From: Salinimicrobium profundisediminis
GTDB lineage: Bacteria > Bacteroidota > Bacteroidia > Flavobacteriales > Flavobacteriaceae
Direction: 5' to 3'
NCBI RefSeq assembly: GCF_026241755.1
Contig: NZ_JAPJDA010000023.1
Coordinates: 1 to 64,000, forward strand
DNA: 64,000 nucleotides
Shown one piece after another: positions 35,430-43,773 of this stretch; position 1 is the first letter of the stretch; each line of letters begins with the position of its first letter. A program made the position numbers and the translations under genes. The notes beneath the pieces were generated by a model. It did no database searches. It was not told where the DNA came from and was given only the letters and a program-made list of their open reading frames with translations.

Positions 35430-35777
35430 TTAAACCCTGGGGGGCGGATAGAATTTGTTCCGGGAAATAGAAAAAATCCCCGGCGCCCGGTAACTGTGTT
35501 TTTTGAAGTTGTCGTGGGTAACAATATTGACCTCCTCGTCCGGCTTAAAGTCAAAAGCCACCTGGCATAGGTAGTCAAATTCAAAATGAGATTCTAAATC
35601 TGCCTGTGCAAATTCATCTGGAGAATCCTTGTCCAGTTGCTGTTTAGGACACATTTTATTTACCAGGGTAACTTCAGAAGCATTTAAAATGATCCCTAAG
35701 AGTTTTGCATCTATTGAGACCATCTTTCCAAAGAAAAGAAGGACCAAAAATGCCGCTATGTAGTTTTTAAAACCCAT
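35430..35777 (-). CDS. Small conserved protein, signal-anchored, ending in PPPRV
   Basis: 115 residues from ATG 35777 (MGFKNYIAAFLVLLFFGKMVSIDAKLLG). An earlier TTG at 35786 lies inside the promoter box, so I reject it. One N-terminal hydrophobic segment, KMCPKQQL and FDYLCQVAF with two Cys, and a C-terminus FYPPPRV. I recall similar small proteins in Flavobacteria, often next to metal or redox genes, but no function. It is the first gene after a Crp/Fnr-type site and may be transcribed with DoxX-DsrE-TlpA-DsbD (gap 88 nt). Confidence 0.75.
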   Translation of the reverse strand: MGFKNYIAAFLVLLFFGKMVSIDAKLLGIILNASEVTLVNKMCPKQQLDKDSPDEFAQADLESHFEFDYLCQVAFDFKPDEEVNIVTHDNFKKHSYRAPGIFSISRNKFYPPPRV

Positions 35778-35783
35778 GAGGAG

Positions 35784-35828
35784 CAAAAGTAATAATTGAT
35801 CTGAAAAATATGTGTCACATTTGTTACA
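35784..35828 (-). promoter_or_regulatory. Crp/Fnr-type site plus -7 box, DoxX-DsbD cluster promoter
   Basis: TGTCAC-ATTT-GTTACA (35813-35828) is followed on the minus strand after exactly 21 nt by TACTTTTG (35791-35784), a perfect TAnnTTTG box. The start of transcription would fall about where ATG 35777 begins, so the message would be nearly leaderless. The gene on the plus strand begins at 35909 with no box at matching distance. Confidence 0.65.
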
Positions 35829-35908
35829 TAAGTTTCATAGGGTTTTGGGAAGAACAGCATTTTAGGTAAATTAGAGGTTCGAAACAACCGTAAACTAAAT
35901 TAAAACTT

Positions 35909-36223
35909 ATGAAAACCAAATTTGTCAATTCTCTGTTATTTTCTGCAATTTTCTTGTTTTTTGCCTGTGGTGAAAGCACAGATGTAGTGGAATCGGGAAC
36001 TTACCAGGGAACAATTCAGGAAGTAGAACCCTCAAAGACAGAGATCTATGTTGAAACTGATGAGAACCAAATCCTCGAACTCTATTTTAGCGATAGTACA
36101 AGCCTTACCCGTGATGGGAACAGCGTTGAATTCTCTACTTTGAAAGAGGGCATGAAAGTGGAAGTTGAGGTAGAAAAAGAAGGGAAAAGACTTAATCCAT
36201 TGGCGGTTAGGGTCCTCGAATAA
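35909..36223 (+). CDS. Small lipoprotein of unknown function
   Basis: 104 residues. The signal ends FLFFACGES, so the Cys in FFACG is probably lipidated. The mature part is acidic and beta-rich (GTYQGTIQEVEPSKTEIYVETDENQILELYF), resembling an OB-like small domain, and ends with a long Lys/Glu strand. It starts the DUF2231 pair; the next gene begins 2 nt after its stop codon. Confidence 0.75.
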   Translation: MKTKFVNSLLFSAIFLFFACGESTDVVESGTYQGTIQEVEPSKTEIYVETDENQILELYFSDSTSLTRDGNSVEFSTLKEGMKVEVEVEKEGKRLNPLAVRVLE

Positions 36224-36225
36224 AT

Positions 36226-36714
36226 ATGGAAGAAATACCCGATTTTTGGCGGACAGAGGTTTTTCATCCTCTGTCTGTCCATTTCCCCATCGCCTTGCTG
36301 GTGGTGGCTTTCTTGTTTAAGGTAATAGCGTTAAGATACTCCCGCGACCTATGGGAGCGGGGAGGAACTGTTTTACTTATTGCCGGGGTTATTACAGTGT
36401 GGATCGCTATTTTTACCGGAGACCTTGCAGATGGTATAGTTTCAAGAAAAATTTGTGATCCTACTGTTTTAAAAGATCATGAAAATATGGCCTGGACTAC
36501 TGCCTGGCTTTTTACTGCTGGCCTGGGAGTAGATCTTTTAAGGCAGCTTAAATATCCTATTTTTAATAATATATTATTCAGAATAATCCTGATCCTCTTG
36601 CTGGCTACCGGCACCGGTACCCTTACTTATACCGGACACCTTGGTGCTACTTTGGTTTATCAACAGGCTGCAGGGGTTTATGTTCCCTCAGGCAACTGTG
36701 CTGAATTTGAATAG
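36226..36714 (+). CDS. DUF2231 membrane protein
   Basis: 162 residues, four membrane helices. The family mark is the N-terminal FHPLSVHFPIALLVVAFLF (His-Pro-Leu-x-Val-His-Phe-Pro), followed by GVITVWIAIFTGDLADG, KDHENMAWTTAWLFTA with a second His, and a final glycine-rich region GTLTYTGHLGATLVYQQAAGVY. The conserved His suggest haem or metal binding. The family function is unknown. It is translationally linked to the lipoprotein upstream. Confidence 0.9.
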   Translation: MEEIPDFWRTEVFHPLSVHFPIALLVVAFLFKVIALRYSRDLWERGGTVLLIAGVITVWIAIFTGDLADGIVSRKICDPTVLKDHENMAWTTAWLFTAGLGVDLLRQLKYPIFNNILFRIILILLLATGTGTLTYTGHLGATLVYQQAAGVYVPSGNCAEFE

Positions 36715-36746
36715 AATAACAGCTGTAAATTTCGAAAAATATCTTC

Positions 36747-36791
36747 TGTAACCCTTGTTACGTATCATCCTGCCAAAAAAGGGTATTTTTG
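36747..36791 (+). promoter_or_regulatory. Crp/Fnr-type site plus -7 box, dioxygenase-rhodanese promoter
   Basis: TGTAAC-CCTT-GTTACG (36747-36762; core GTAAC-N4-GTTAC perfect) is followed after 21 nt by TATTTTTG (36784-36791), a perfect TAnnTTTG box. The expected start is near 36798 and the ATG is 36844. Spacing is identical to the TSUP promoter. Confidence 0.7.
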
Positions 36792-36843
36792 TCCTGGCTT
36801 TTTATGGGGTATACCCGTAGCTGAAGAATTTAAAATATACATC

Positions 36844-38181
36844 ATGAAAATCAAACAATTTAAAGATAGTCCCCTTGCACACTACTCCTATGCCATAGTA
36901 AGTGATGGGAAGATGGCGTTGGTTGATCCCAGTAGAAATCCTTTACAGTATTATCGATATGCTGAAGAGGAAAATGCACAAATTGTGGCAGTTTTTGAAA
37001 CCCACCCCCATGCCGATTTTGTTAGTAGTCATTGCCAGATCCACGAACAAACAGGTGCTACTATTTATGTAAGTAAACTTCTTGGTGCCGATTATGAACA
37101 TAAAGCTTTTGATGAAGGAGAGTCGCTTCAAATGGGGCAGGTAACTTTTAAAGCAATAAATACCCCGGGACATTCCCCCGATAGTATCACTATTGTTGCT
37201 GAAGCTAATGAGAAAACTGCTTTATTTACTGGTGATACCTTGTTTATAGGTGATGTTGGCAGGCCCGATCTTAGGGAAAAAGTGGGAAACATGACTGCGA
37301 AAAGGGTAGAGCTTGCAAAGGCCATGTACCACACTATTCAAAACAAATACAATGATCTGCCGGGCGAGGCATTGGTTTATCCCGCTCATGGCGCAGGATC
37401 GCTCTGCGGAAAGAATATGAGCACAGATTCCAGCAGTACCCTTGAAAACGAACGTAAGTACAACTGGGCATTTCAGGAGCAAACAGAAGAAAAGTTCGTG
37501 GAAACCATTTTGCAGGATCAGCCATTTATTCCGCATTACTTCGGATTTAATGTAGATGTAAACAAAACCGGAGCCGAAAATGTACAGCAGACAAAGGCCG
37601 CTGTTAAGCTTCAGCTTTTGGTAGATAAAGTGGAAGAAGGGATCACTGTTGTTGATGTACGCGATGCCGACACCTTTAAAAAAGGGCATTTACCGAACAG
37701 CATTAATATTATGGCCCGTAGTGAAAATGACAAGTTTGAAACCTGGCTGGGGGCTATCGTTAAACCGGAAGAACCTTTTTACCTTGTGGTAGACAGCGTT
37801 GAACAGGTAGGCGAAATCCTGGAGCGAACTGCTAAAATAGGCTATGAAAAGCAGGTGAGAGGCGTGGTAAGCCTTTCACGTAATTTATTGGAAAGTTCAG
37901 ATAGTTTCGATTTGGAAGATTTCAAAAATAATCAGGAAAAATACAACATTGTAGATATCCGGAATGATAGTGAGGTAGCCCAGGGAAAGATCTTTAAAAG
38001 TGCTATTAGCATTCCTCTTAATGAACTAAGGGAGCGTTCTAATGAAATTCCTGCAGATAAGCCTATAGTAGTGCACTGTGCCGGTGGGTATAGATCTTCG
38101 GCAGGGAGCAGTATTATTGAGAACCATTTTCCGAAGACCAGGGTTTTTGACCTAAGTGAAGACATTAAGAAATTCAGTTAA
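36844..38181 (+). CDS. Persulphide dioxygenase-like metallo-hydrolase fused to rhodanese
   Basis: 445 residues. The N-terminal domain (about 1-250) is a glyoxalase II-like metallo-beta-lactamase: ETHPHADFVSSH (His54, His56, Asp58), GHSPDSI, GDTLFIGDVGRPDL and VYPAHGAG, which match persulphide dioxygenases (ETHE1/CstB). Two rhodanese modules follow. The first (VVDVRDADTFKKGHLPNS) has no Cys in its loop (FYLVVDSVEQV). The second (NIVDIRNDSEVAQGK) has VVHCAGGYRSSAG with Cys412. The enzyme probably oxidises a persulphide and passes the sulphur on. It is controlled by a Crp-type site. Confidence 0.93.
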   Translation: MKIKQFKDSPLAHYSYAIVSDGKMALVDPSRNPLQYYRYAEEENAQIVAVFETHPHADFVSSHCQIHEQTGATIYVSKLLGADYEHKAFDEGESLQMGQVTFKAINTPGHSPDSITIVAEANEKTALFTGDTLFIGDVGRPDLREKVGNMTAKRVELAKAMYHTIQNKYNDLPGEALVYPAHGAGSLCGKNMSTDSSSTLENERKYNWAFQEQTEEKFVETILQDQPFIPHYFGFNVDVNKTGAENVQQTKAAVKLQLLVDKVEEGITVVDVRDADTFKKGHLPNSINIMARSENDKFETWLGAIVKPEEPFYLVVDSVEQVGEILERTAKIGYEKQVRGVVSLSRNLLESSDSFDLEDFKNNQEKYNIVDIRNDSEVAQGKIFKSAISIPLNELRERSNEIPADKPIVVHCAGGYRSSAGSSIIENHFPKTRVFDLSEDIKKFS

Positions 38182-38190
38182 TCTTCAAAG

Positions 38191-38547
38191 ATGAAGTTTT
38201 ATACTAAAATTCCGAAGCGGATTAAATATTTCTACCTGCGCGAACTTGTTCAGTATAAACAGGCTTTGCGGCAGGGGGATTTTATCCATGCATGGCACCA
38301 TCTTGAGCGGGCGCATATCATTGGGCAGGCTTATCCCTGGGAACATTCTTATGCACATTGGCTTATGCTAAAGTTTGGTATAGGTATAAAAGATGCTAAA
38401 GAAGTACTGGGACAATTGCCCCGGCTGCTTATTGGAGGTGTAAAATCTTTTGTGGGTAAAATTCCTTTGGGAAATACGGGAGGAGCTAATGTCCCCCCTT
38501 TACAGCCCATGCCAGTGCCACAGGATATTCAGGAACTTTTCAGGTAA
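38191..38547 (+). CDS. DUF3703 family protein
   Basis: 118 residues. The family core is DFIHAWHHLERAHIIGQAYPWEHSYAHWLMLKFG, rich in His with a conserved LERAHI. No membrane segment. The function is unknown; I recall relatives near metal-efflux and sulphur genes. It follows the dioxygenase-rhodanese gene after 9 nt and ends before a strong terminator, so both form one transcript. Confidence 0.85.
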   Translation: MKFYTKIPKRIKYFYLRELVQYKQALRQGDFIHAWHHLERAHIIGQAYPWEHSYAHWLMLKFGIGIKDAKEVLGQLPRLLIGGVKSFVGKIPLGNTGGANVPPLQPMPVPQDIQELFR

Positions 38548-38569
38548 TGAGGCTTGAAATATTGAGTGG

Positions 38570-38600
38570 AAAAAGTCACCTTTGTGTGGCTTTTTTTTTT
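38570..38600 (+). terminator. Intrinsic terminator after DUF3703
   Basis: AAAAAGTCAC (38570-38579) pairs with GTGGCTTTTT (38586-38595, one G-T pair), followed by a run of T. It ends the dioxygenase-rhodanese/DUF3703 transcript. Confidence 0.75.
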
Positions 38601-38678
38601 GCCTATAATTCAAAATTTCCTAAAATTCCCGGATTATTATTTTTTATATTTACCAAAAAGCGCATAAAAAACGCATAA

Positions 38679-39164
38679 ATGGAAGAAAAATATAAAGTAA
38701 AGGTAAACGGGAGCATGGAATTCGAGTTTACCCGGGAACAAATAGAAGCTCTTGATCTACAGGAGAATAATGACGGGCCTGGCCACGTGCTCCACAACCA
38801 TCGATCATTCACAACCGGTCTTCAAAAATCCGATTTTTTAGATCGTTCTTACACTGTCAAAGTCAATTCTTCACCCTACGAGGTGAAAATTTTCAATGAA
38901 CTCGATCTGCTCATTGAAGATATGGGATTGAGCCTGGCCGCCGCACAGGTAATCAATGATATTAAAGCACCTATGCCCGGAATGATCCTGGATGTACAGG
39001 TAAAGGCAGGGGATGAGGTAAAGGAAGGAGATTACCTTTTAGTTCTTGAAGCTATGAAAATGGAAAATACCCTGACTGCGCCACGCGACGGAGTGGTAAA
39101 AACAGTTACGGTCGAAAAAGGGCAAACGGTAGATAAAAACCAGTTGCTTATTGAAATGGAGTAA
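38679..39164 (+). CDS. Biotin carboxyl carrier subunit of acyl-CoA carboxylase
   Basis: 161 residues. The C-terminal biotinyl domain (about 90-161) has the lipoyl/biotin-type motif LEAMKMENTL, where the Lys in MKM carries biotin, framed by PMPGMILDVQVKAGDEV and PRDGVVKTVTVEKGQTVDKNQLL. About 90 residues of a less conserved N-terminal region precede it. It carries CO2 between the carboxylase encoded next and the transferase after it. Start ATG 38679 is supported by the 82-nt leader with no other frame. Confidence 0.93.
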   Translation: MEEKYKVKVNGSMEFEFTREQIEALDLQENNDGPGHVLHNHRSFTTGLQKSDFLDRSYTVKVNSSPYEVKIFNELDLLIEDMGLSLAAAQVINDIKAPMPGMILDVQVKAGDEVKEGDYLLVLEAMKMENTLTAPRDGVVKTVTVEKGQTVDKNQLLIEME

Positions 39165-39213
39165 AACATAAGTTCCGGTTTTCAAGCACCAATTTCCAAA
39201 TTAAAAAATCAGA

Positions 39214-40656
39214 ATGAAAAAGATACTTATAGCCAATAGGGGCGAAATTGCCCTTAGAATTATGAAGACGGCCCGAAAAATGGGAATAAAAACTGTCGCA
39301 GTATTCTCTACGGTTGACCGTAACGCACCTCACGTAAAATTTGCAGATGAGGCAGTATGTATAGGGGAAGCTTCTTCAAATGAATCTTACCTGCGTGGGG
39401 ATAAAATTATTGAAGTCGCAAAAGATCTTGGGGTTGACGGGATCCATCCCGGCTACGGCTTTTTAAGTGAGAATGCCGGTTTTGCCGAAAAAGTGGAGCA
39501 AAATGACCTTACATGGATTGGCCCGGGTTCTAAAGCAATCAGGGTTATGGGCAGCAAACTGGCTGCAAAAGATGCCGTAAAAGATTACGGTATTCCCATG
39601 GTTCCGGGTATCGATAAAGCCATCACAGACCCCGAAAAAGCCAAAAAAATTGCCGCTGAAATTGGATTTCCAATCTTGATCAAAGCTTCGGCCGGAGGTG
39701 GCGGAAAAGGTATGCGCGTGGTGGAGGAAGAGAAAGATCTTGAAGACCAGATGAAGCGGGCAATAAGTGAGGCAGAATCGGCTTTTGGAGATGGTTCTGT
39801 TTTTATTGAGAAATATGTGGGTAGTCCGCGGCACATCGAGATACAGATCCTCTCCGATACTCATGGAAATTTTCTGCACCTGTTTGAACGCGAATGCAGT
39901 ATTCAAAGACGCCATCAAAAAGTGGTAGAGGAAGCTCCTTCAGTTATCCTTGATGAAGATTTGCGTCAAAAAATGGGAGAAGCTGCAGTCAAAGTGGCTA
40001 AAGCCTGTGATTATGTAGGTGCGGGGACAGTAGAATTCCTCATGGATGAGAACAGAAATTTTTATTTCCTGGAAATGAATACCCGCCTGCAGGTAGAACA
40101 TCCTGTAACCGAATTGATCACCGGGATAGATCTGGTTGAGCAGCAAATTAAGATTGCCCGGGGAGAAGCTTTGGCTTTTTCCCAACAGGATCTAAAAATT
40201 TCGGGTCATGCTTTAGAGCTGCGGGTCTATGCTGAAGATCCGCTCGAAGATTTCATGCCCAGTGTGGGGGTGCTCGAGAAATACAAGACCCCGTCTGGAG
40301 AGGGAGTGAGGCTTGATGATGGTTTTGAAGAAGGTATGGAAGTGCCTATTTATTACGATCCTATGCTGGCAAAACTTATTACCTACGGAAAGACCCGTGA
40401 GGAAGCTATTGAGCGAATGCTTCAGGCGATAAACAACTATGAAGTAAGAGGAGTGAGTACTACGCTTCCCTTCGGAAAATTTGTGTTTGAGCACGAAGCC
40501 TTCCGAAGTGGAAATTTTGATACTCATTTTGTAAAGAAATATTATTCCGCAGAAAAGCTGGAATCCCAGACCCGTAACGAAGCCGAATTGGCTGCATTAG
40601 TTGCATTAAAACAGTATTTACAGGACAGGGAGAAATTGAGATTACCCAACAAGTAA
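39214..40656 (+). CDS. accC: Biotin carboxylase subunit
   Basis: 480 residues, ATP-grasp biotin carboxylase. Motifs: KKILIANRGEIALRIMKTARKMGIKTVAVFS, GIHPGYGFLSENAGFA, the glycine-rich ASAGGGGKGMRVVE, HIEIQILSD, ERECSIQRRHQKVVEE and EMNTRLQVEHPVTELITGIDLV. It carboxylates biotin on the preceding subunit with ATP and bicarbonate. It forms the acyl-CoA carboxylase with the genes on either side; gene symbol is that of the family, and the substrate is set by the beta subunit. Confidence 0.95.
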   Translation: MKKILIANRGEIALRIMKTARKMGIKTVAVFSTVDRNAPHVKFADEAVCIGEASSNESYLRGDKIIEVAKDLGVDGIHPGYGFLSENAGFAEKVEQNDLTWIGPGSKAIRVMGSKLAAKDAVKDYGIPMVPGIDKAITDPEKAKKIAAEIGFPILIKASAGGGGKGMRVVEEEKDLEDQMKRAISEAESAFGDGSVFIEKYVGSPRHIEIQILSDTHGNFLHLFERECSIQRRHQKVVEEAPSVILDEDLRQKMGEAAVKVAKACDYVGAGTVEFLMDENRNFYFLEMNTRLQVEHPVTELITGIDLVEQQIKIARGEALAFSQQDLKISGHALELRVYAEDPLEDFMPSVGVLEKYKTPSGEGVRLDDGFEEGMEVPIYYDPMLAKLITYGKTREEAIERMLQAINNYEVRGVSTTLPFGKFVFEHEAFRSGNFDTHFVKKYYSAEKLESQTRNEAELAALVALKQYLQDREKLRLPNK

Positions 40657-40674
40657 AACCAGAAGCAGAATTTT

Positions 40675-42216
40675 ATGAGCGACAATACAAAAAAGCTGGA
40701 AGAGAAAATGGCCGAAGCTCTTAAGGGCGGTGGCGAGAAAAGAATAGCAAAACAACATGAACAAAAGAAACTTACAGCCCGTGAGCGTGTAGATTATTTA
40801 CTTGATGAAGGTTCCTTTGAAGAAATTGGTATCCTGGTAACACATCGTACTACCGATTTTGGGATGGAGGAGCAGCAGTATTACGGCGACGGGGTGGTGA
40901 CCGGTTACGGAACTATAAACGGCAGGCTTGTCTATGTTTTTGCACAGGATTTTACCGTGTTTGGAGGGTCCCTGTCTGAAACCCACGCCGAAAAGATCTG
41001 TAAAGTTATGGACCACGCGATGAAAGTGGGGGCTCCTGTTATTGGCCTTAACGATTCCGGTGGGGCGAGGATTCAGGAAGGTGTGAAATCTTTGGGAGGT
41101 TATGCAGATATCTTTTACAGAAACGTACAGGCTTCAGGAGTTATTCCGCAAATTTCGGCAATTATGGGTCCCTGTGCTGGCGGTGCAGTTTATTCCCCTG
41201 CCATGACCGATTTTACGCTGATGGTTCAGGATACCAGTTATATGTTCGTTACCGGGCCCAATGTGGTGAAGACGGTAACCAATGAAGAAGTGACTTCCGA
41301 AGAATTGGGAGGCGCGAGTACGCATTCTACTAAAAGCGGGGTGACACACCGTACTGCGGCAAATGATATTAGCTGTTTGGAAGACATAAAAAAGCTGCTG
41401 AGTTATATGCCTCAAAATAATAAGGATTGCCCTGAAAAACTGCCTTATGAATTTGGTGATGAGGTGCGTGAAGAGCTCGAATCTATAGTGCCCGATAGCT
41501 CGAATAAGCCTTATGATATGCATGAGGTGATTCAGGGAATAATAGATGAAAATACCTTTTTTGAGATCCATAAAGATTATGCCGACAATATCATTGTGGG
41601 CTTTGCAAGACTGGGAGGCAGGAGCATTGGGATTGTTGCCAATCAGCCAATGAGCCTTGCTGGTGTCCTGGATGTGGAGTCTTCCAGGAAAGCGGCGAGG
41701 TTTACACGTTTCTGCGACTGCTTTAATATTCCTTTACTCGTTCTTGTTGATGTGCCGGGCTTCCTGCCGGGAACAGACCAGGAGTGGAACGGGATCATTC
41801 TTCACGGCGCAAAACTGCTTTACGCTTTAAGTGAGGCTACTGTTCCAAGAGTAACTGTAATTACCCGAAAAGCCTACGGTGGCGCTTATGATGTGATGAA
41901 CTCCAAGCATATTGGGGCCGATCTTAATTTTGCCTGGCCTACCGCCGAAATTGCCGTGATGGGCGCAAAAGGTGCCAGTGAGATCATCTTTAGAAAAGAG
42001 ATTAAAGCTGCGGAAGACCCCGAACTAAAACTTTCAGAAAAAGAAAAGGAATATGCAGAGAAATTTGCAAATCCTTTTAAAGCGGCTCAACGCGGATTTA
42101 TTGATGAAGTTATCAAGCCAAAAGACACGCGTAGAAAATTACTGAAGGCTTTTAGTATGCTCGAAAATAAGGAAGTGCTGCGCATAGACCGTAAACATGG
42201 CAATATCCCGCTCTAG
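40675..42216 (+). CDS. Acyl-CoA carboxylase carboxyltransferase (propionyl-CoA carboxylase beta-like)
   Basis: 513 residues with the two crotonase-fold halves of the carboxyltransferase. Features: [26 protein letters not shown] at the start, [44 protein letters not shown], and in the C-half [26 protein letters not shown] and [32 protein letters not shown]. This pattern is that of propionyl-CoA carboxylase/methylmalonyl-CoA decarboxylase beta chains. It completes the biotin-carrier-accC cluster (18-nt gap). Likely role is propionate or branched-chain breakdown, together with the E1 dehydrogenase at 56-58 kb. Confidence 0.93.
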   Translation: MSDNTKKLEEKMAEALKGGGEKRIAKQHEQKKLTARERVDYLLDEGSFEEIGILVTHRTTDFGMEEQQYYGDGVVTGYGTINGRLVYVFAQDFTVFGGSLSETHAEKICKVMDHAMKVGAPVIGLNDSGGARIQEGVKSLGGYADIFYRNVQASGVIPQISAIMGPCAGGAVYSPAMTDFTLMVQDTSYMFVTGPNVVKTVTNEEVTSEELGGASTHSTKSGVTHRTAANDISCLEDIKKLLSYMPQNNKDCPEKLPYEFGDEVREELESIVPDSSNKPYDMHEVIQGIIDENTFFEIHKDYADNIIVGFARLGGRSIGIVANQPMSLAGVLDVESSRKAARFTRFCDCFNIPLLVLVDVPGFLPGTDQEWNGIILHGAKLLYALSEATVPRVTVITRKAYGGAYDVMNSKHIGADLNFAWPTAEIAVMGAKGASEIIFRKEIKAAEDPELKLSEKEKEYAEKFANPFKAAQRGFIDEVIKPKDTRRKLLKAFSMLENKEVLRIDRKHGNIPL

Positions 42217-42220
42217 TTTT

Positions 42221-42248
42221 TCAATATACAATAGTCAATATTCAATAT
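42221..42248. repeat. AT-rich CAATATACAATAGTCAATATTCAATA tract
   Basis: The short words CAATAT, CAATAG, CAATATT are strung together between the carboxylase and dehydrogenase genes. Same type as at 21822-21905. Confidence 0.45.
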
Positions 42249-43140
42249 GAAATTTGAAAAGATCGTTTGTGTCGATTATACTAAACTTGAACCCTGGGCC
42301 ATGGAAGAGCTTCAGGAATTGAGTGAAGAGAAGATTGAAGTACACAATAATGTTCCCGATTCTAATGAAGAACTTCTGCAGCGGATTGGAGATGCTGATG
42401 CTGTTCTTGTTTCCTGGAAAACTAAAATTCCGGAGGTAGTGATCAGGCAATCTCCAAACCTTAAATATATCGGCATGGCCTGTAGTTTATACGATGACGA
42501 ATCGGCTAATGTCGCAGTGAACTTTGCCCGCAGTAAAGGGGTAAGAGTTACCGGGATAAAGGATTACGGAGATCCCGGCGTGGCCGAATTCATAGTGTCG
42601 GAACTGATAAGGTTATTTCACGGCCTTGGTAAACAACAATGGCAGGAAATGCCTGTGGAATTGACCGGTAAAAAAATTGGAATTATTGGATTTGGCGTGA
42701 CAGGGCAACTGCTGGCCAAATGTCTCAAACCCTTTGGGCCAAAACTTTTTTATTACAGCCGTACCCGCAAAAAAGATCTTGAAAATGGGATAAGTTACCT
42801 GCCTTTGCAGGATTTGTTACAGACGGTAGATGTCATTTCCTTTCACCTTCCGCGAAATACGCTACTTCTAAGCAGTGCCGAATTTGACATTTTTGGCACC
42901 GGAAAGATCCTCATCAATACTTCTCTTGGTCTCCCTTTTGAAGAATCAGCATTTCAGGACTGGATAAAAAAGGAAGGGAATTTTGCCATTTTTGACGGGG
43001 ATGGGAAGAAGGAACTTTCAGCAGAAACTGAAAATCTGCCGCGGGTAATAACGGCAGATAAAAGTGCGGGCTGGGCTGCCGAAACCCAGAAAAGACTTTC
43101 GGAAAAAGTACTGCAAAATGTAAAAGATTTCCTGAAGTAA
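42247..43140 (+). CDS. 2-hydroxyacid dehydrogenase-like protein, catalytic residues missing
   Basis: 297 residues of the D-2-hydroxyacid dehydrogenase fold. The NAD-binding motif is GKKIGIIGFGVTGQLLAK and the second segment is QTVDVISFHLPRNT. In this family the catalytic Arg follows NxxRG, the Glu is in xxxEP, and the His is in HIGG. Here these places read INTSLGLPFEES, DGDGKKEL and ADKSAGWAAETQ, so Arg and His are not visible. The protein may have lost the dehydrogenase activity or act on a different substrate. The start ATG 42247 follows an AT-rich tract. Confidence 0.85.
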   Translation: MKFEKIVCVDYTKLEPWAMEELQELSEEKIEVHNNVPDSNEELLQRIGDADAVLVSWKTKIPEVVIRQSPNLKYIGMACSLYDDESANVAVNFARSKGVRVTGIKDYGDPGVAEFIVSELIRLFHGLGKQQWQEMPVELTGKKIGIIGFGVTGQLLAKCLKPFGPKLFYYSRTRKKDLENGISYLPLQDLLQTVDVISFHLPRNTLLLSSAEFDIFGTGKILINTSLGLPFEESAFQDWIKKEGNFAIFDGDGKKELSAETENLPRVITADKSAGWAAETQKRLSEKVLQNVKDFLK

Positions 43141-43165
43141 TCCCGGTATCAGGTTTTCTAATGAT

Positions 43166-43199
43166 TTGCTAGGGGTGAGTATGGGAAGCCTTATCTTTG
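43166..43199 (+). promoter_or_regulatory. Promoter of the YeeE/YedE pair
   Basis: The box TATCTTTG (43192-43199) with TTG (43166-43168) 23 nt upstream matches the Bacteroidetes promoter. The ATG at 43215 lies 16 nt downstream of the box. Confidence 0.55.
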
Positions 43200-43214
43200 C
43201 CTAAAATTTTTTAT

Positions 43215-43772
43215 ATGGAAATGATCCTTGAACCCTGGCCGTGGTATGTAGCGGGGCCTTTAATAGCGTTAGTAATGTTCCTGCTTATTTTTATGGGTAA
43301 GAAATTTGGAATGTCTTCCAATCTTGAAACCATGTGTACCATTTGCGGGGCAGGTAAGAAGTCAGATTATTTCAATGTAGACTGGAAAGCCAGCCGCTGG
43401 AACCTGCTGGTAATCGTGGGAGCAGCAATTGGAGGGTTTATAGGGGCGCATTTGCTGTCAAACGGCAATGCGGTGAATATTTCTGAAGAAACCGTATTAA
43501 ATCTGCAAGAACTAGGTTTTATGAGTTCCGGGGAAGCTTATCTCCCGGAGAGGCTTTTTAGCCTTGAAGCTCTGGGTAATTTTCAGTCAATTATGATCCT
43601 GTTAGTGGGTGGAGTATTGATAGGTTTTGGAGCCCGTTATGCCGCCGGTTGCACTTCGGGTCATGCTATTTCTGGTTTAAGCAACCTGCAGCTGCCTTCA
43701 TTGATTGCCGTAATTGGTTTTTTTATTGGTGGCCTTGTAATGGTTCATTTATTATTCCCAATAATTTTCTAA
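43215..43772 (+). CDS. YeeE/YedE-like sulphur-compound transporter, subunit 1
   Basis: 185 residues from ATG 43215; a TTG at 43197 would add six residues but overlaps the promoter box. Membrane segments include PLIALVMFLLIFMG and LIAVIGFFIGGLVMVHLLF, with GARYAAGCTSGHAISGLSNLQL carrying the conserved Cys of the YeeE/TsuA family, which takes up thiosulphate or moves sulphane sulphur. A second Cys pair is in TMCTICGAGKK. It is paired with the next gene (1-nt gap), as PmpA and PmpB-like halves in other bacteria. Confidence 0.9.
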   Translation: MEMILEPWPWYVAGPLIALVMFLLIFMGKKFGMSSNLETMCTICGAGKKSDYFNVDWKASRWNLLVIVGAAIGGFIGAHLLSNGNAVNISEETVLNLQELGFMSSGEAYLPERLFSLEALGNFQSIMILLVGGVLIGFGARYAAGCTSGHAISGLSNLQLPSLIAVIGFFIGGLVMVHLLFPIIF

Positions 43773-43773
43773 G

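Noticed and set aside
43155-43170. A Crp/Fnr-type site at the YeeE/YedE promoter
   Set aside because: The promoter has its own TTG and TATCTTTG elements and no palindrome at the expected position.
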